A DNA stretch of 58,674 nucleotides from Candidatus Eiseniibacteriota bacterium (GTDB lineage: Bacteria > Eisenbacteria > RBG-16-71-46 > SZUA-252): positions 1-58,674 of the forward strand of contig QJVW01000107.1 of NCBI GenBank assembly GCA_003235575.1. The letters are read 5' to 3'. Below the pieces are notes generated by a model. It saw only the letters and a program-made list of their open reading frames with translations, was not told where the DNA came from and did no database searches. Position 1 is the stretch's first letter. Every line of letters starts with the position of its first letter. The position numbers and the translations under genes were made by a program. Positions 26,467 through 35,224 of the stretch are shown in pieces.

Positions 26467-27623
26467 GTCCGGAGCCTCGGCGTCGCGGCCTCGTGCAGGC
26501 GCCCACGCGCCCACCGATCGGCCTCTTCGACGGCCTGGAGCGAATCGGCCGGGCGCGCGACATGCGCGTCGAGAACCTCGCGCACCAGTTTCGTGATGTC
26601 CCCGTAGGCGATCTTGCGCGCCAGGAAAAGGTGCACGGCCTCCTCGTCCGCGCCGTTCAACACCGCCGGAGCCGTCCCCCCCGATCGCAGCGCCCGTCGC
26701 GCCAGCACGAGGCCGGGGGCGCGCGCCGGGTCCACGGCCTCGAACTGCAGCGAACCGACCAGCGTGAGATCGAGGCGCGGCAAGGTCGAGGCCCATCGGT
26801 CGGGGTGCGACAGCGCGTACAGGAGCGGGAGGCGCATGTCGGGCGTCGAGAGTTGCGCCACCATGGACCCATCCAGGAACTCCACGATGGCGTGTACGAT
26901 CGATTGCGGGTGGATCACGACATCCAACTGATCCGGTTCGAGCCCGAAGAGCCAGCGCGCTTCGATCAGCTCGAAGCCCTTGTTCACCAGCGTGGCGGAG
27001 TCGACCGTGATGCGCGGCCCCATGGACCAGGTCGGATGCCGCAGGACCTCCTCCGGGTCCGCGTGCTCCATCGTGGACGGGTCGCGCCGGAGAAACGGCC
27101 CGCCCGACGCCGTGAGCACGACGCGGCGGACTTGGGACACGGGGCGCCCCGCCAGGCACTGGTGCAGTCCGCTGTGCTCGGAGTCCACGGGAAGAACCGA
27201 CCCCCCGTGGCGCGCGGCCTCGCGGGCCACCAATTCTCCGGCCGTCACGATCGATTCCTTGTTGGCGAGGGCCACCCGCTTGCCGGCGCGCAGGGCGGCC
27301 AGCGTCGGGCGAAGTCCGGCGAACCCCACGAGGGCGTTCACCACCACGTCCACATCCTTGGCGCCGGCCAGCGATTCGAGCCCGCTCACGCCCTCCAGCA
27401 CCTCACCCTCGAACGAGGCTCGAGCCCGTGCGGCGGCGGCCGCATCGTCCAGGGCGATGCGCGCGATGCCGAACTCGCGGGCCGCTCGAACGAGGGCCGC
27501 ATCCTTGGCGCGTGCGCCGAGCGAGACAAGACGAAACCGATCGGGGAATTCGCGCGCCAGGGCCAGGGCGGCCGTCCCGATCGAGCCCGTGGCGCCCAGG
27601 AGCGCGATGCGGGTCGGGGTCAT
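26463..27623 (-). CDS. dxr: 1-deoxy-D-xylulose 5-phosphate reductoisomerase
   Basis: A 386-residue NADPH-dependent enzyme of the MEP isoprenoid pathway, DXP to MEP. The N-terminal GATGSIG binds NADPH; LANKESIVTAG, VDSEHSG, the TASGGPF loop and NKGFELIEARWLFG follow. It overlaps cdsA by four bases (ATGA). The position between cdsA and the rest of the envelope genes follows the usual uppS-cdsA-dxr order, but rseP, which normally comes next, is displaced by about 7 kb of LPS-core genes. Confidence 0.97.
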   Translation of the reverse strand: MTPTRIALLGATGSIGTAALALAREFPDRFRLVSLGARAKDAALVRAAREFGIARIALDDAAAAARARASFEGEVLEGVSGLESLAGAKDVDVVVNALVGFAGLRPTLAALRAGKRVALANKESIVTAGELVAREAARHGGSVLPVDSEHSGLHQCLAGRPVSQVRRVVLTASGGPFLRRDPSTMEHADPEEVLRHPTWSMGPRITVDSATLVNKGFELIEARWLFGLEPDQLDVVIHPQSIVHAIVEFLDGSMVAQLSTPDMRLPLLYALSHPDRWASTLPRLDLTLVGSLQFEAVDPARAPGLVLARRALRSGGTAPAVLNGADEEAVHLFLARKIAYGDITKLVREVLDAHVARPADSLQAVEEADRWARGRLHEAATPRLRT

Positions 27624-28534
27624 GGGGATGGAAGCCGGAACAGGAGGTAGTAGTAGACGACCGGGGCGGCGAAGAGGAGGCTGTCGAAGCGATCGAGCAC
27701 GCCGCCGTGGCCGGGGATCATCTCGGAAGTGTTCTTCGTATGGGCGTCCCGCTTGAGGAGCGACTCCACCAGATCGCCCAACTGGCCGAACACCCCCACG
27801 AGGACTCCGAGGGCCGCCGCGTCGATCACCGTGAGGAACGGCGCGAAGGTCGCGCGCGCGAGAAACGCGGCGCCGATGGAGGCGGCGAGTCCGCCCACGG
27901 CGCCCTCGAGCGTCTTCCCGGGACTGACCTCCGGCATGAGCCGATGACGCCCCCAGCGCTTCCCCACGAGATACGCGGCGGTATCGCAGACCCAGACGAG
28001 CACGAAGGGCAGGATGGCGTAGGCCGCGCCCCGCGCGTACGAATCGCCGGTGATCCACGGCAGTTCCCGCAGCGCCACGATGTGCGTGCCCAGCCACCCC
28101 ACGTAGAGCACCGCGAGCAGCGTCGCCGCGCTGTTCGCGATCGCCTGCCGTCCCGCTCCCCGGCGCAACTCCGCCAGCAGGACCGCGACGATCAGCACCG
28201 TCATGAGCCCGCCGACGTGCCACTCCTCGAGGCGGCCCGTGCGTACCCGCTGGACCATGGCGATCGGCGCCAGGAGCACCGCGACCATGCCGGTCTTCCA
28301 ATGGGGGTGGAGCCCCTTCGATTCCAGGAGGTGGAGCAATTCCCGCATGGCCAGGGACAGGAGGAGGAGGACGAAGGCGAGGTAGGCGACGCCGCCGATC
28401 CACGCCAGGAAGATCAGGATGGGGACGGTGACGATCGCCGTGCCGGCCCGCAGCGGAAACGAGGTCGCGCCCGGCGTGGGAACGCTCCCGTCAGCCCGTG
28501 CGGCCAAAGCGCCGGCTGCGATTTTGGAATTCAT
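27620..28534 (-). CDS. cdsA: phosphatidate cytidylyltransferase
   Basis: A multi-pass membrane enzyme of 304 residues that makes CDP-diacylglycerol. The CdsA signature is seen as SLLKRDAHTKNT...PGHGGVLDRFDS near the C-terminus, and at least seven hydrophobic helices precede it. The first ATG at 28534 lies 44 nt inside uppS, with only a weak ribosome site, so the start is uncertain; no better ATG or GTG exists before the first membrane helix. Confidence 0.95.
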   Translation of the reverse strand: MNSKIAAGALAARADGSVPTPGATSFPLRAGTAIVTVPILIFLAWIGGVAYLAFVLLLLSLAMRELLHLLESKGLHPHWKTGMVAVLLAPIAMVQRVRTGRLEEWHVGGLMTVLIVAVLLAELRRGAGRQAIANSAATLLAVLYVGWLGTHIVALRELPWITGDSYARGAAYAILPFVLVWVCDTAAYLVGKRWGRHRLMPEVSPGKTLEGAVGGLAASIGAAFLARATFAPFLTVIDAAALGVLVGVFGQLGDLVESLLKRDAHTKNTSEMIPGHGGVLDRFDSLLFAAPVVYYYLLFRLPSP

Positions 28535-29237
28535 GAACCGCCTGGTAGAGGTGCTTGCGACGGAAGTCCGGCCACAGCGTATCGGTCACCCAGAACTCGG
28601 CATAGGCCGACTGCCAGAGCAGGAAGTTCGATAGGCGCAGTTCCCCGCTGGTGCGGATCAGCAGGTCCGGGTCGGGCAGACCGTCCGTATCGAGCTGGTG
28701 ACGGAAGAACTCCTCGTCCAAGCGGGAGAGCGGCACGCGGCGCTTGCGATCGGTCGCGATGATCCGCCGGACGGCATCCACGATCTCCGCCCGTCCGCCG
28801 TAGGAGAGCGCGAGCACCAGCGTCATGCCGGTGGAGCCCTCCAGGTAGCGACGTGTCTCCATCAGGACGTCCCGACTGTGCGGAGGGAGCAGGTCGACTC
28901 TGCCGATGGTTCGGAGCTGGACGTTGTTTCGCTTCAGTTCCTCGCGCTCCTGGCGCAGCACCTGCTCCAGGATGCGCATGAGGCCCCCGACTTCCCGTGG
29001 ACCCCGCTCCCAGTTCTCCAGCGAGAACGTGTACAGGGTAAGGACCTTCACGCCGAGCGCCACCGAACCCTCCACCACTTCGCGGACCGCGCGGCGCCCC
29101 GCGCGGTGCCCCATCAGCCGCGGCAGACCGCGCTTCTGGGCCCAGCGGCCGTTGCCGTCCATGATGATCGCGATGTGCGATGGCACCGGACGGCGTAGAA
29201 CCTGCTCGAGGGTGGGTGCTGCTTTGGTGGCGCTCAT
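28491..29237 (-). CDS. uppS: undecaprenyl diphosphate synthase
   Basis: Cis-prenyltransferase of 248 residues making C55-PP for cell-wall and LPS carriers. Characteristic are IAIIMDGNGRWAQKRG (about 22-37), YTFSLENWERG, SYGGRAEI and RTSGELRLSNFLLWQSAYAE. The start at 29237 has no strong Shine-Dalgarno. It is separated from frr by 125 nt that contain strong GC hairpins. Confidence 0.97.
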   Translation of the reverse strand: MSATKAAPTLEQVLRRPVPSHIAIIMDGNGRWAQKRGLPRLMGHRAGRRAVREVVEGSVALGVKVLTLYTFSLENWERGPREVGGLMRILEQVLRQEREELKRNNVQLRTIGRVDLLPPHSRDVLMETRRYLEGSTGMTLVLALSYGGRAEIVDAVRRIIATDRKRRVPLSRLDEEFFRHQLDTDGLPDPDLLIRTSGELRLSNFLLWQSAYAEFWVTDTLWPDFRRKHLYQAVHEFQNRSRRFGRTG

Positions 29238-29260
29238 CTGAAACGGGTCCCGGAAACGGC

Positions 29261-29295
29261 AGCGGGCCGGCGGACGCTTCGTCCGGCGGCCCGCT
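29261..29295 (-). terminator. GC hairpin between frr and uppS
   Basis: Minus-strand stem of nine plus five base pairs around one G-G mismatch, with loop gaagc; it lies about 24 nt before the uppS start. No U-run follows, so it may be an attenuator, an mRNA-stability stem or a weak terminator. A second small stem, gcccggc/gccgggc, sits at 29313-29329. Confidence 0.35.
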
Positions 29296-29362
29296 TGCCA
29301 GGGGCGCTTTCTGCCCGGCGCGGCCGGGCCGCCTAGGTCCGCGGCTACATTGCGCGCGCGGG

Positions 29363-29920
29363 TCAGACCTCCATGATCTCGACCTGCTTCTTCTGGAACA
29401 GCTCGTCGAGGTGCGCGATGTAGCGGTCGTGCAGCTTTTGCACTTCGGCGCGCGACTTCTTGGCGTCATCTTCCGAGATTTTGTGCTCGCGTTCCAGTTT
29501 TTTGAAGTGATCGTTGGCTTCGTGCCGGATGGTGCGGATTCGGACCCGCCCGTCCTCGATCAACCGGCCCAGCACCTTGACGAGATCCTTGCGCCGCTCT
29601 TCGGTGAGGGCCGGAAGCGTGAGCCGGATCATCGCGCCGTCGTCGAGCGGGGTGAGCCCGAGGTCCGACTTCTGGATCGCCTTCACGATTTCCGGCAGCG
29701 TCGAGCGCTCCCAGGGGGTGATCGTCAGCATGCGGGGCTCCGGAACGCCGACGTTCGCGACCTGCTGCAGCGGCGTCGGGGTGCCGTAGTAGTCGACGCG
29801 GATCCCGTCCAGCAGCGCCGTCGTAGCCCGGTTCGAGCGAATCGACGCCACCTCGTGGCGAATGGTCTCGAGCGCTTTCTTCATGCGCTCTTCGATTGCC
29901 TTCATCTCCTTTGGGTCCAT
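29363..29920 (-). CDS. frr: ribosome recycling factor
   Basis: A 185-residue RRF, which splits post-termination ribosomes with EF-G. It is the standard length, with the RSNRATTALLDGIRVDYYGTPTPLQQVANV block in domain I/II and the long C-terminal helix (EDDAKKSRAEVQKLHDRYI). It follows pyrH by one base, in the usual tsf-pyrH-frr order. Confidence 0.98.
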   Translation of the reverse strand: MDPKEMKAIEERMKKALETIRHEVASIRSNRATTALLDGIRVDYYGTPTPLQQVANVGVPEPRMLTITPWERSTLPEIVKAIQKSDLGLTPLDDGAMIRLTLPALTEERRKDLVKVLGRLIEDGRVRIRTIRHEANDHFKKLEREHKISEDDAKKSRAEVQKLHDRYIAHLDELFQKKQVEIMEV

Positions 29921-29921
29921 C

Positions 29922-30641
29922 CTAGACCTCCACGGCGACGTGCGTCCCGACGGACTCCCCGCGCAGGGCGCGGACGAGGTTGCCGGGCACCGTCACGTTG
30001 AACACCACGAGCGGCAACCGATGGTCCATGCCCATCGTGAACGCCGTCATGTCCATCACGCTCAATCGTTGGTTGATCGCGTCGAGATAGCTGAGGCGAT
30101 CGTAGCGAATCGCCTCGGGATTCCCGCGCGGGTCCTCGTTGAATACCCCGTCGACCTTCGTACCCTTGAGCAGCACGGTGGCGCTGATTTCGACGGCGCG
30201 CAGCACGGCCGCGGTGTCGGTCGTGAAGTAGGGGTGGCCCGTCCCCGCGGCGAGGATCACGATGCGGCCCTTTTCCAGGTGGCGCACCGCGCGACGGCGG
30301 ATGTAGGGCTCGGCCAGGGAGCGCATTTCCATGGCCGTCATGACGCGCGTGGAGAGACCGCGGTGCTCCAGGGCGTCCTGTAGCGCCAAGGCGTTGATCA
30401 CGGTGGCCAGCATCCCCATCGCGTCGCCGGTGGCGCGATCGAAGCCCTCCCCGGCGGCGGTGGTGCCGCGGACGATGTTGCCGCCTCCGATGACGATCCC
30501 GAGCTGCGTTCCGCCCTCGACGCCGGCCTCGATCTCCTCCGCCAGGCGACCGATCGCCCCGGCGTCGATGCCGTGACCAGCCTCGCCGGCCAGGACCTCA
30601 CCGCTCAACTTCAGCAGGACGCGCCGAGGAGCGCCGTCCAC
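29922..30641 (-). CDS. pyrH: UMP kinase
   Basis: Amino-acid-kinase-fold UMP kinase of 239 residues. It has RVLLKLSGEVLAG, IVIGGGNIVRG, the GTGHPYFTTDTAAVLRA loop and KGTKVDGVFNEDP. I chose the GTG at 30641, which lies five bases after the tsf stop with GGAGAG upstream; a TTG at 30659 would overlap tsf. Confidence 0.96.
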   Translation of the reverse strand: MDGAPRRVLLKLSGEVLAGEAGHGIDAGAIGRLAEEIEAGVEGGTQLGIVIGGGNIVRGTTAAGEGFDRATGDAMGMLATVINALALQDALEHRGLSTRVMTAMEMRSLAEPYIRRRAVRHLEKGRIVILAAGTGHPYFTTDTAAVLRAVEISATVLLKGTKVDGVFNEDPRGNPEAIRYDRLSYLDAINQRLSVMDMTAFTMGMDHRLPLVVFNVTVPGNLVRALRGESVGTHVAVEV

Positions 30642-30645
30642 GGGA

Positions 30646-31242
30646 TCAGTTCTCTCCAATTCGGAACTTGATGAACCGTCGGATCACGATGTTTTCGCCG
30701 ATCTTCGCGATCATCTGGTCGAGAAGATCCTTCACCTTCCGGTCGGGATCCTTGATGAAGGGCTGCTCCAGGAGAACGATGTCCTCGTAGAACTTGTCCA
30801 GGCGTCCCTCGACCATCTTCTGGAGGATGGCCTCGGGCTTCCCGGATGCGCGCGATTGCTCGAGGAGCACCTCGCGCTCCTTGGCCACCAGCGCGGGATC
30901 GACGTCCTCGCGGCGCACCGCCTGGGCGTTCGTGGCGGCGATTTGCATCGCCATCATGCGGACGAACTCCCGGAATTCGTCCGTTCGGGCGACGAAATCC
31001 GTCTCGCAATTCACCTCGATCAGGACTCCCAGCTGGTCGCCGGGGTGGATGTACGAGTGGACGACGCCTTGTCGCACCTCGCGTCCCGCTTTCGAGGCGG
31101 CGCGCAACACGCCCTGCTTGCGCAGGTGGTCGATCGCCTTATCGATATCGCCATTCACCTCGGCGAGGGCTTTCTTGCATTCCATCATGCCCGCGCCGGT
31201 CCGCTCGCGAAGGTCCTTCACGAGGGAGGCGGTGATCGTCAT
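30646..31242 (-). CDS. tsf: translation elongation factor Ts
   Basis: A 198-residue EF-Ts, the nucleotide-exchange factor for EF-Tu. The N-terminal signature LRERTGAGMMECKKAL and the core VNCETDFVAR are clear. The length is of the short EF-Ts class, with a single core subdomain. The start at 31242 has AAGGAGATA seven bases upstream; the in-frame ATG at 31275 does not. Confidence 0.97.
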   Translation of the reverse strand: MTITASLVKDLRERTGAGMMECKKALAEVNGDIDKAIDHLRKQGVLRAASKAGREVRQGVVHSYIHPGDQLGVLIEVNCETDFVARTDEFREFVRMMAMQIAATNAQAVRREDVDPALVAKEREVLLEQSRASGKPEAILQKMVEGRLDKFYEDIVLLEQPFIKDPDRKVKDLLDQMIAKIGENIVIRRFIKFRIGEN

Positions 31243-31271
31243 GGGGGTATCTCCTTCTCGGGTCTCGGTCG

Positions 31272-31299
31272 GCACCCGCGGCGCGATGCCGCCGGGTGC
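31272..31299 (-). terminator. hairpin between rpsB and tsf
   Basis: On the minus strand GCACCC-(G bulge)-GGCGGC pairs with GCCGC-GGGTGC around the loop ATCGC. It sits in the 63-nt rpsB-tsf gap. An attenuating hairpin between these two genes is known in E. coli; there is no U-run here, so the role is inferred. Confidence 0.35.
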
Positions 31300-31305
31300 A
31301 TCGTG

Positions 31306-32073
31306 TCAGGTCGTGGCGGGCTGCGACGGCGCCGCGGGGCTGTCGCCCGCGGCGGCGGCGGCCAACGCGGCCAAATCCGCTCCCTCGCGCATCTCCTGGC
31401 GAACGCGCAGCACCGTGTCGCTGATGAATCGCGCGAAGAGCCGAATGGCGCGAATCGCGTCGTCGTTGCCCGGAATCGGGTAGTCGATCACTTCGGGATC
31501 GCAGTTCGTGTCGACGACGCCGAACACCGGGAGCCCCAGACGGTTCGCCTCGGCGACCGCGATGCGCTCCTTCTTGGTGTCGATGACGAACACGGCGGCC
31601 GGAAGCCCGTTGATCTCCTTGATGCCGGTGAAAATCTTCTCCAGCCGGGTCATCTCCTTCGTAAGCTGAGACTGCTCCTTCTTCGAAAGCCCGTCGAAGG
31701 TGCCGTCCTCCTTCATCTTGTCGAGTTCCTTGAAGCGGCGCAGATTCGACCGAATCGTCTTGAAGTTCGTCAGCATGCCGCCGAGCCAGCGCTCGTTCAC
31801 GTACGGCATCCCGCAACGCTCCGACTCCTCGCGGATCGTGTCCTTCGCCTGTCGTTTGGTCCCGACGAAGAGGATGCTGCCGCCCTTGCGCGCGATCGCC
31901 TCGAGGGCCGCCTGCGCTTCCTGGAGGGACTTCAGGGTTTTTTGGAGGTCGATGATGTAGATGCCGTTCCGTTCGATGAAAATGAACTTCTTCATCTTCG
32001 GATTCCAGCGGCGGGTCTGATGCCCGAAGTGGACTCCCGCTTCGAGCAGTTCCTTCATTCCGATATCGGCCAC
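31306..32073 (-). CDS. rpsB: 30S ribosomal protein S2
   Basis: A 255-residue S2 with the family signature [19 protein letters not shown] near the N-terminus and [25 protein letters not shown] near the C-terminus. It ends in an Ala/Pro tail. The start is a GTG at 32073 with GGAGGT eight bases upstream. It is followed by tsf. Confidence 0.98.
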   Translation of the reverse strand: MADIGMKELLEAGVHFGHQTRRWNPKMKKFIFIERNGIYIIDLQKTLKSLQEAQAALEAIARKGGSILFVGTKRQAKDTIREESERCGMPYVNERWLGGMLTNFKTIRSNLRRFKELDKMKEDGTFDGLSKKEQSQLTKEMTRLEKIFTGIKEINGLPAAVFVIDTKKERIAVAEANRLGLPVFGVVDTNCDPEVIDYPIPGNDDAIRAIRLFARFISDTVLRVRQEMREGADLAALAAAAAGDSPAAPSQPATT

Positions 32074-32168
32074 GTCGAATACCTCCGGTCTTGTTCTTCC
32101 GCCCCTTCGATCCGTGGCGCCATCCCGTTCGGGAGACCGGCGCCGCGGCCCGGAGCGTGCGAGATCGC

Positions 32169-32185
32169 CGCGGCCGGCGGCCGCG
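32169..32185 (-). other. GC palindrome upstream of rpsB
   Basis: CGCGGCC-GCC-GGCCGCG stem-loop on the minus strand, in the 133-nt gap between rpsI and rpsB, about 95 nt before the rpsB start. It could be part of an S2-responsive leader or an intercistronic hairpin; I see no promoter in this gap. Confidence 0.3.
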
Positions 32186-32206
32186 ACGTGCTGCGAGTAC
32201 GAACGA

Positions 32207-32602
32207 TTACCGCTTGGAGAACTGGAAGCGCTTGCGCGCGCCCGCCTGCCCGTACTTCTTGCGTTCCTTCATGCGGGCGTCCCGCGTCAGGAAGCCTTCC
32301 TTCCCCATCAAGCCGCGGAGGCTGGGATCCGCCAGCTGAATCGCGCGTGCGACGCCGAGCGCGATCGCGCCGGCTTGGCCCGAATGGCCGCCGCCGTGGA
32401 CCGTCGCCACGACGTCGAACTTGTCGGCCAGGTTCGCGGTGAGGAGCGGCTCGTTGGCCGTGTGGCTCAGCGAAATCCGACAGAAGTACTTGTCGAGTTC
32501 GACACCGTTCACGGTGCGCTTGCCCGCACCCGGTATCAGCCGGACCCGCGCGACGGAGGTCTTCCGACGCCCGGTGGCCCTGTAGGTGGTCGTCAGGGTC
32601 AC
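32207..32602 (-). CDS. rpsI: 30S ribosomal protein S9
   Basis: A 131-residue S9 ending in the typical RKRFQFSKR tail that reaches the P site, preceded by [20 protein letters not shown]-terminal [14 protein letters not shown] is the family signature. The GTG start overlaps the rplM TGA (GTGA). rplM-rpsI is the normal order. Confidence 0.98.
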   Translation of the reverse strand: MTLTTTYRATGRRKTSVARVRLIPGAGKRTVNGVELDKYFCRISLSHTANEPLLTANLADKFDVVATVHGGGHSGQAGAIALGVARAIQLADPSLRGLMGKEGFLTRDARMKERKKYGQAGARKRFQFSKR

Positions 32603-33048
32603 TCACCTCCCATCGCGCCGGGAAGCGACATCGCCTTCGGCTGCTGCGCCGCGTGCGGATGCTCGGCTCCGGCATACACTTTGAGCTTCTTCATCATGGC
32701 GCGCCCGAGCCGGTTGTGGGGCATCATCCCCTTCACCGCGAGTCGGATGATTTCTTCGGGCTTCGCCGCCTGCATGTCGCGAAACCGGGTCAGCGTGTGA
32801 CCGCCCGGATAGAGCGAATGCCGGAAATACATTTTGTTGTCTCGCTTGCGTCCCGTAACTCGAATCTTGTCCGCGTTGATCACGATCACGTGATCACCCA
32901 CGTCCAAGTGCGTCGAATAGGTCGGCTTGCGCTTTCCCTTGAGCACGCTCGCCACTTCCGAGGCGAGCCGCCCGAGGATTTGCCCCTCGGCGTCCACGAC
33001 GAACCAGTCGTGGCAAATCTCCGAGGCGCGCACCGAGTACGTGCCCAT
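32599..33048 (-). CDS. rplM: 50S ribosomal protein L13
   Basis: A 149-residue L13 with [31 protein letters not shown] and the [22 protein letters not shown] segment. The MGTYSVR start at 33048 has GGAGG upstream; the ORF extending to 33090 overlaps the promoter. It is the first gene of the long translation/envelope run. Confidence 0.98.
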   Translation of the reverse strand: MGTYSVRASEICHDWFVVDAEGQILGRLASEVASVLKGKRKPTYSTHLDVGDHVIVINADKIRVTGRKRDNKMYFRHSLYPGGHTLTRFRDMQAAKPEEIIRLAVKGMMPHNRLGRAMMKKLKVYAGAEHPHAAQQPKAMSLPGAMGGE

Positions 33049-33090
33049 TGATCGAACCTCCAAGGTGTTCTGAGGATGACGAAACGCCAA

Positions 33091-33120
33091 AGACTACCAG
33101 CAGTTAGGAAGGCGTGTCAA
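33091..33120 (-). promoter_or_regulatory. sigma70-type promoter for rplM-rpsI...
   Basis: Minus-strand -35 TTGACA (33120-33115), 18-nt spacer, -10 TAGTCT (33096-33091), about 43 nt before the rplM ATG. The mtnA stop codon (33106-33104) lies within the spacer. Confidence 0.6.
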
Positions 33121-34153
33121 CGGCCGCGAAGGCCGCCGACGGGGGGCTGAATGCCCCCTGTTCGGTCACCAGCGCGGTGACGAGATCCGCAGGGGTGATA
33201 TCGAAGGCTGGGTTTTCCGCCCGCATGCCATCCGGAGCAGTCGGAACCCCTGCAAAGGCAGTGACTTCCGAGGCATTTCGCTCCTCGACCGGGATCGCCT
33301 CGCCGCTCGCCGCGGCAGGGTCCAGCGTGCTGACGGGGGCCACGACCACGAAGGGGATCCCCGCGGCCCGCGCCGCCAGCGCCAGCGCGTAAGTTCCTAT
33401 CTTGTTGGCCACGTCGCCGTTTCGGGCGACCCGGTCGGCCCCGACGAGCACCCCCTCGATCCCGCGGCGGCGAATCGTGAACGCGGCGGCGCCGTCCGCC
33501 ACGACGAAAGCGTCCACCCCCGCGCGCCGCAGTTCCCAGGCCGTCAGGCGCGCGCCCTGGAGGAGCGGCCGCGTCTCCGTGGCCCAGACGCGGATGGCGC
33601 GATTTCCCTCTCGATGGAGCCCGAGAATGACGCCCAGCGCGGTCCCCCCGCCCCCGGTCGCCAGCCCCCCGGTGTTGCAGTGCGTGAGAAACCGCGTTGC
33701 CGTGGGGAACAAGGTCGCCCCGTGCCGTGCCATCGCCTCCGAGGCGGCAAGATCCTCGTTCCAGATCGCCATCGCCTCCGCGCGAATGCCGTCGCTCCAG
33801 GACGCCGGGGACAGCGACGAGGAGGCCAGGCCGCGCGCCGCGTCCACGATCCGATCGCACGCCCAGGCCAAATTCACCGCGGTCGGACGCGCGGCGCGGA
33901 GCCGTTCGGCCGCCGCGGCGACGCGCGCCACGCGCTCCGCGACGGTCCCTGCGCGCGCGGCCTCCTGCGCCAGGGAGAGCGCCGCCGCGATGCCGATGGC
34001 CGGCGCCCCGCGGACGCGGAGCGCGCCGATCGCCTCGTGCATCGCCTCGGTGTCCCGAATTTCGATCCAGACCTCGCGTCCCGGTAGGAGTGATTGATCC
34101 AAAAGGAAGAGCCGGTCGTCCTCCAGACGCATCGGCTTCATGCTATTCGGCAT
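33104..34153 (-). CDS. mtnA: S-methyl-5-thioribose-1-phosphate isomerase
   Basis: A 349-residue aldose-ketose isomerase of methionine salvage, eIF2B-like fold. The catalytic Cys lies in THCNTGGLATGGGGTALG and the Asp in GADRVARNGDVANKIGTY; the substrate loop RVRGAPAIG is also present. The start at 34153 has GGAGAGGAAG upstream and overlaps maf by 11 nt; an ATG at 34141 is an alternative. No other methionine-salvage gene is in the window. Confidence 0.95.
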   Translation of the reverse strand: MPNSMKPMRLEDDRLFLLDQSLLPGREVWIEIRDTEAMHEAIGALRVRGAPAIGIAAALSLAQEAARAGTVAERVARVAAAAERLRAARPTAVNLAWACDRIVDAARGLASSSLSPASWSDGIRAEAMAIWNEDLAASEAMARHGATLFPTATRFLTHCNTGGLATGGGGTALGVILGLHREGNRAIRVWATETRPLLQGARLTAWELRRAGVDAFVVADGAAAFTIRRRGIEGVLVGADRVARNGDVANKIGTYALALAARAAGIPFVVVAPVSTLDPAAASGEAIPVEERNASEVTAFAGVPTAPDGMRAENPAFDITPADLVTALVTEQGAFSPPSAAFAAVDTPS

Positions 34154-34763
34154 CCGCTTCCTCTCCTCGCGCCAGGCGCAGCAGGTGGCGCAAATGCCCC
34201 AGCGGCAACCCCACGACGTTGGTGTAGGAACCCTCGATCGCCTCGACGAACGCGGCGCCATAGCCCTGCACGGCGTAGGCGCCGGCCTTGTCCTGGGGCT
34301 CGCCCGTGGCGACGTAGTCCGCGATCTCTCGCGGGGTCAGCTTCGAGAACTTCACGATGCTTCGCACCGACTCCCCGACGCCTCGGTCGCGCTGCGGATC
34401 GAACAGGAAGATGCCGCTCCACACCTCGTGCACGCGCCCCGAGAGATCGGAGAGCATCCGACGCGCCTCATCCGCGTCGGCCGGTTTCCCCAGGATGGCC
34501 CGGTCGAGCGTGACGACCGTGTCGGCGCCGAGGACCAGCGCTTCCTCCCCCGAATCCACCGGGGGCGACGCGGCACGCGCCTTCGCCTCCGCCAGCCGCA
34601 ACACGTGGGCGTCGGGGCGCTCCTCCTCCAGCGGGCGCTCATCCACGCTGGTCGGCACGACGTCGAAGCGCGCGCCCACGAGCGTCAGGAGCTCCGCGCG
34701 GCGCGGCGAGCGCGACGCCAAGACGAGCCGCGGTCCCAGGGGGTTCAGGAGGTTGGCGCGCAT
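34143..34763 (-). CDS. maf: Maf-family nucleoside triphosphate pyrophosphatase
   Basis: A 206-residue Maf-like house-cleaning pyrophosphatase that removes modified or non-canonical dTTP/UTP-type nucleotides. Marks: LASRSPRRAELL with the phosphate-binding SxSPRR, the ADTVV metal site, and GAYAVQGYGAAFVEAIEGSYTNVVGLPL. The start at 34763 overlaps dtd by 19 nt; the family usually starts close to RLVLAS, so a shorter start may be used. Confidence 0.93.
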   Translation of the reverse strand: MRANLLNPLGPRLVLASRSPRRAELLTLVGARFDVVPTSVDERPLEEERPDAHVLRLAEAKARAASPPVDSGEEALVLGADTVVTLDRAILGKPADADEARRMLSDLSGRVHEVWSGIFLFDPQRDRGVGESVRSIVKFSKLTPREIADYVATGEPQDKAGAYAVQGYGAAFVEAIEGSYTNVVGLPLGHLRHLLRLARGEEADAE

Positions 34764-35224
34764 GCGTCCGCGGCGGGCCGGGGGGGCGATTCTTCGAGGA
34801 GGAAGGTTACGGGGCCACGGTTCACGAGCTCGATCTCCATCGATGCGCCGAACCGGCCCCGCCGCACCGCCACGCCCCGCGATTCCAGCGCGGCGCACAA
34901 CCGCTCGTACAGCGGTTCCGCCACGTCCGGCGCCGCCGCGGGCTCGAAACCCGGGCGACGTCCCCGCGACGTCTCCGCGCACAGGGTGAACTGGGAGACG
35001 ACGAGGGCCATGCCGCCCGCTTCCAGCACGCTCCGGTTCATGCGGCCGGCATCGTCCTCGAAGATGCGGTATCCGGCCACCCGTTCCGCCAGGCGATCGG
35101 CCGTCGCGGCGACGTCGCCGCGGGCCACGCCCACCAGGACGAGGAGGCCGAGACCGATCGCCCCCACTTCCTCGTTGTCCACGCGCACCGCGGCGCGGCT
35201 GACGCGCTGTAGGAGCGCCCTCAC
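34745..35224 (-). CDS. dtd: D-aminoacyl-tRNA deacylase
   Basis: A 159-residue DTD that recycles D-amino acids wrongly loaded on tRNA. It begins MRALLQRVSRAAVRVD, has the catalytic SQFTL and the Gly-cisPro motif as NRGPVT. The start is a GTG whose bases overlap the relA/spoT stop (GTGA). Neighbours are relA/spoT upstream and maf downstream. Confidence 0.95.
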   Translation of the reverse strand: MRALLQRVSRAAVRVDNEEVGAIGLGLLVLVGVARGDVAATADRLAERVAGYRIFEDDAGRMNRSVLEAGGMALVVSQFTLCAETSRGRRPGFEPAAAPDVAEPLYERLCAALESRGVAVRRGRFGASMEIELVNRGPVTFLLEESPPRPAADACAPTS

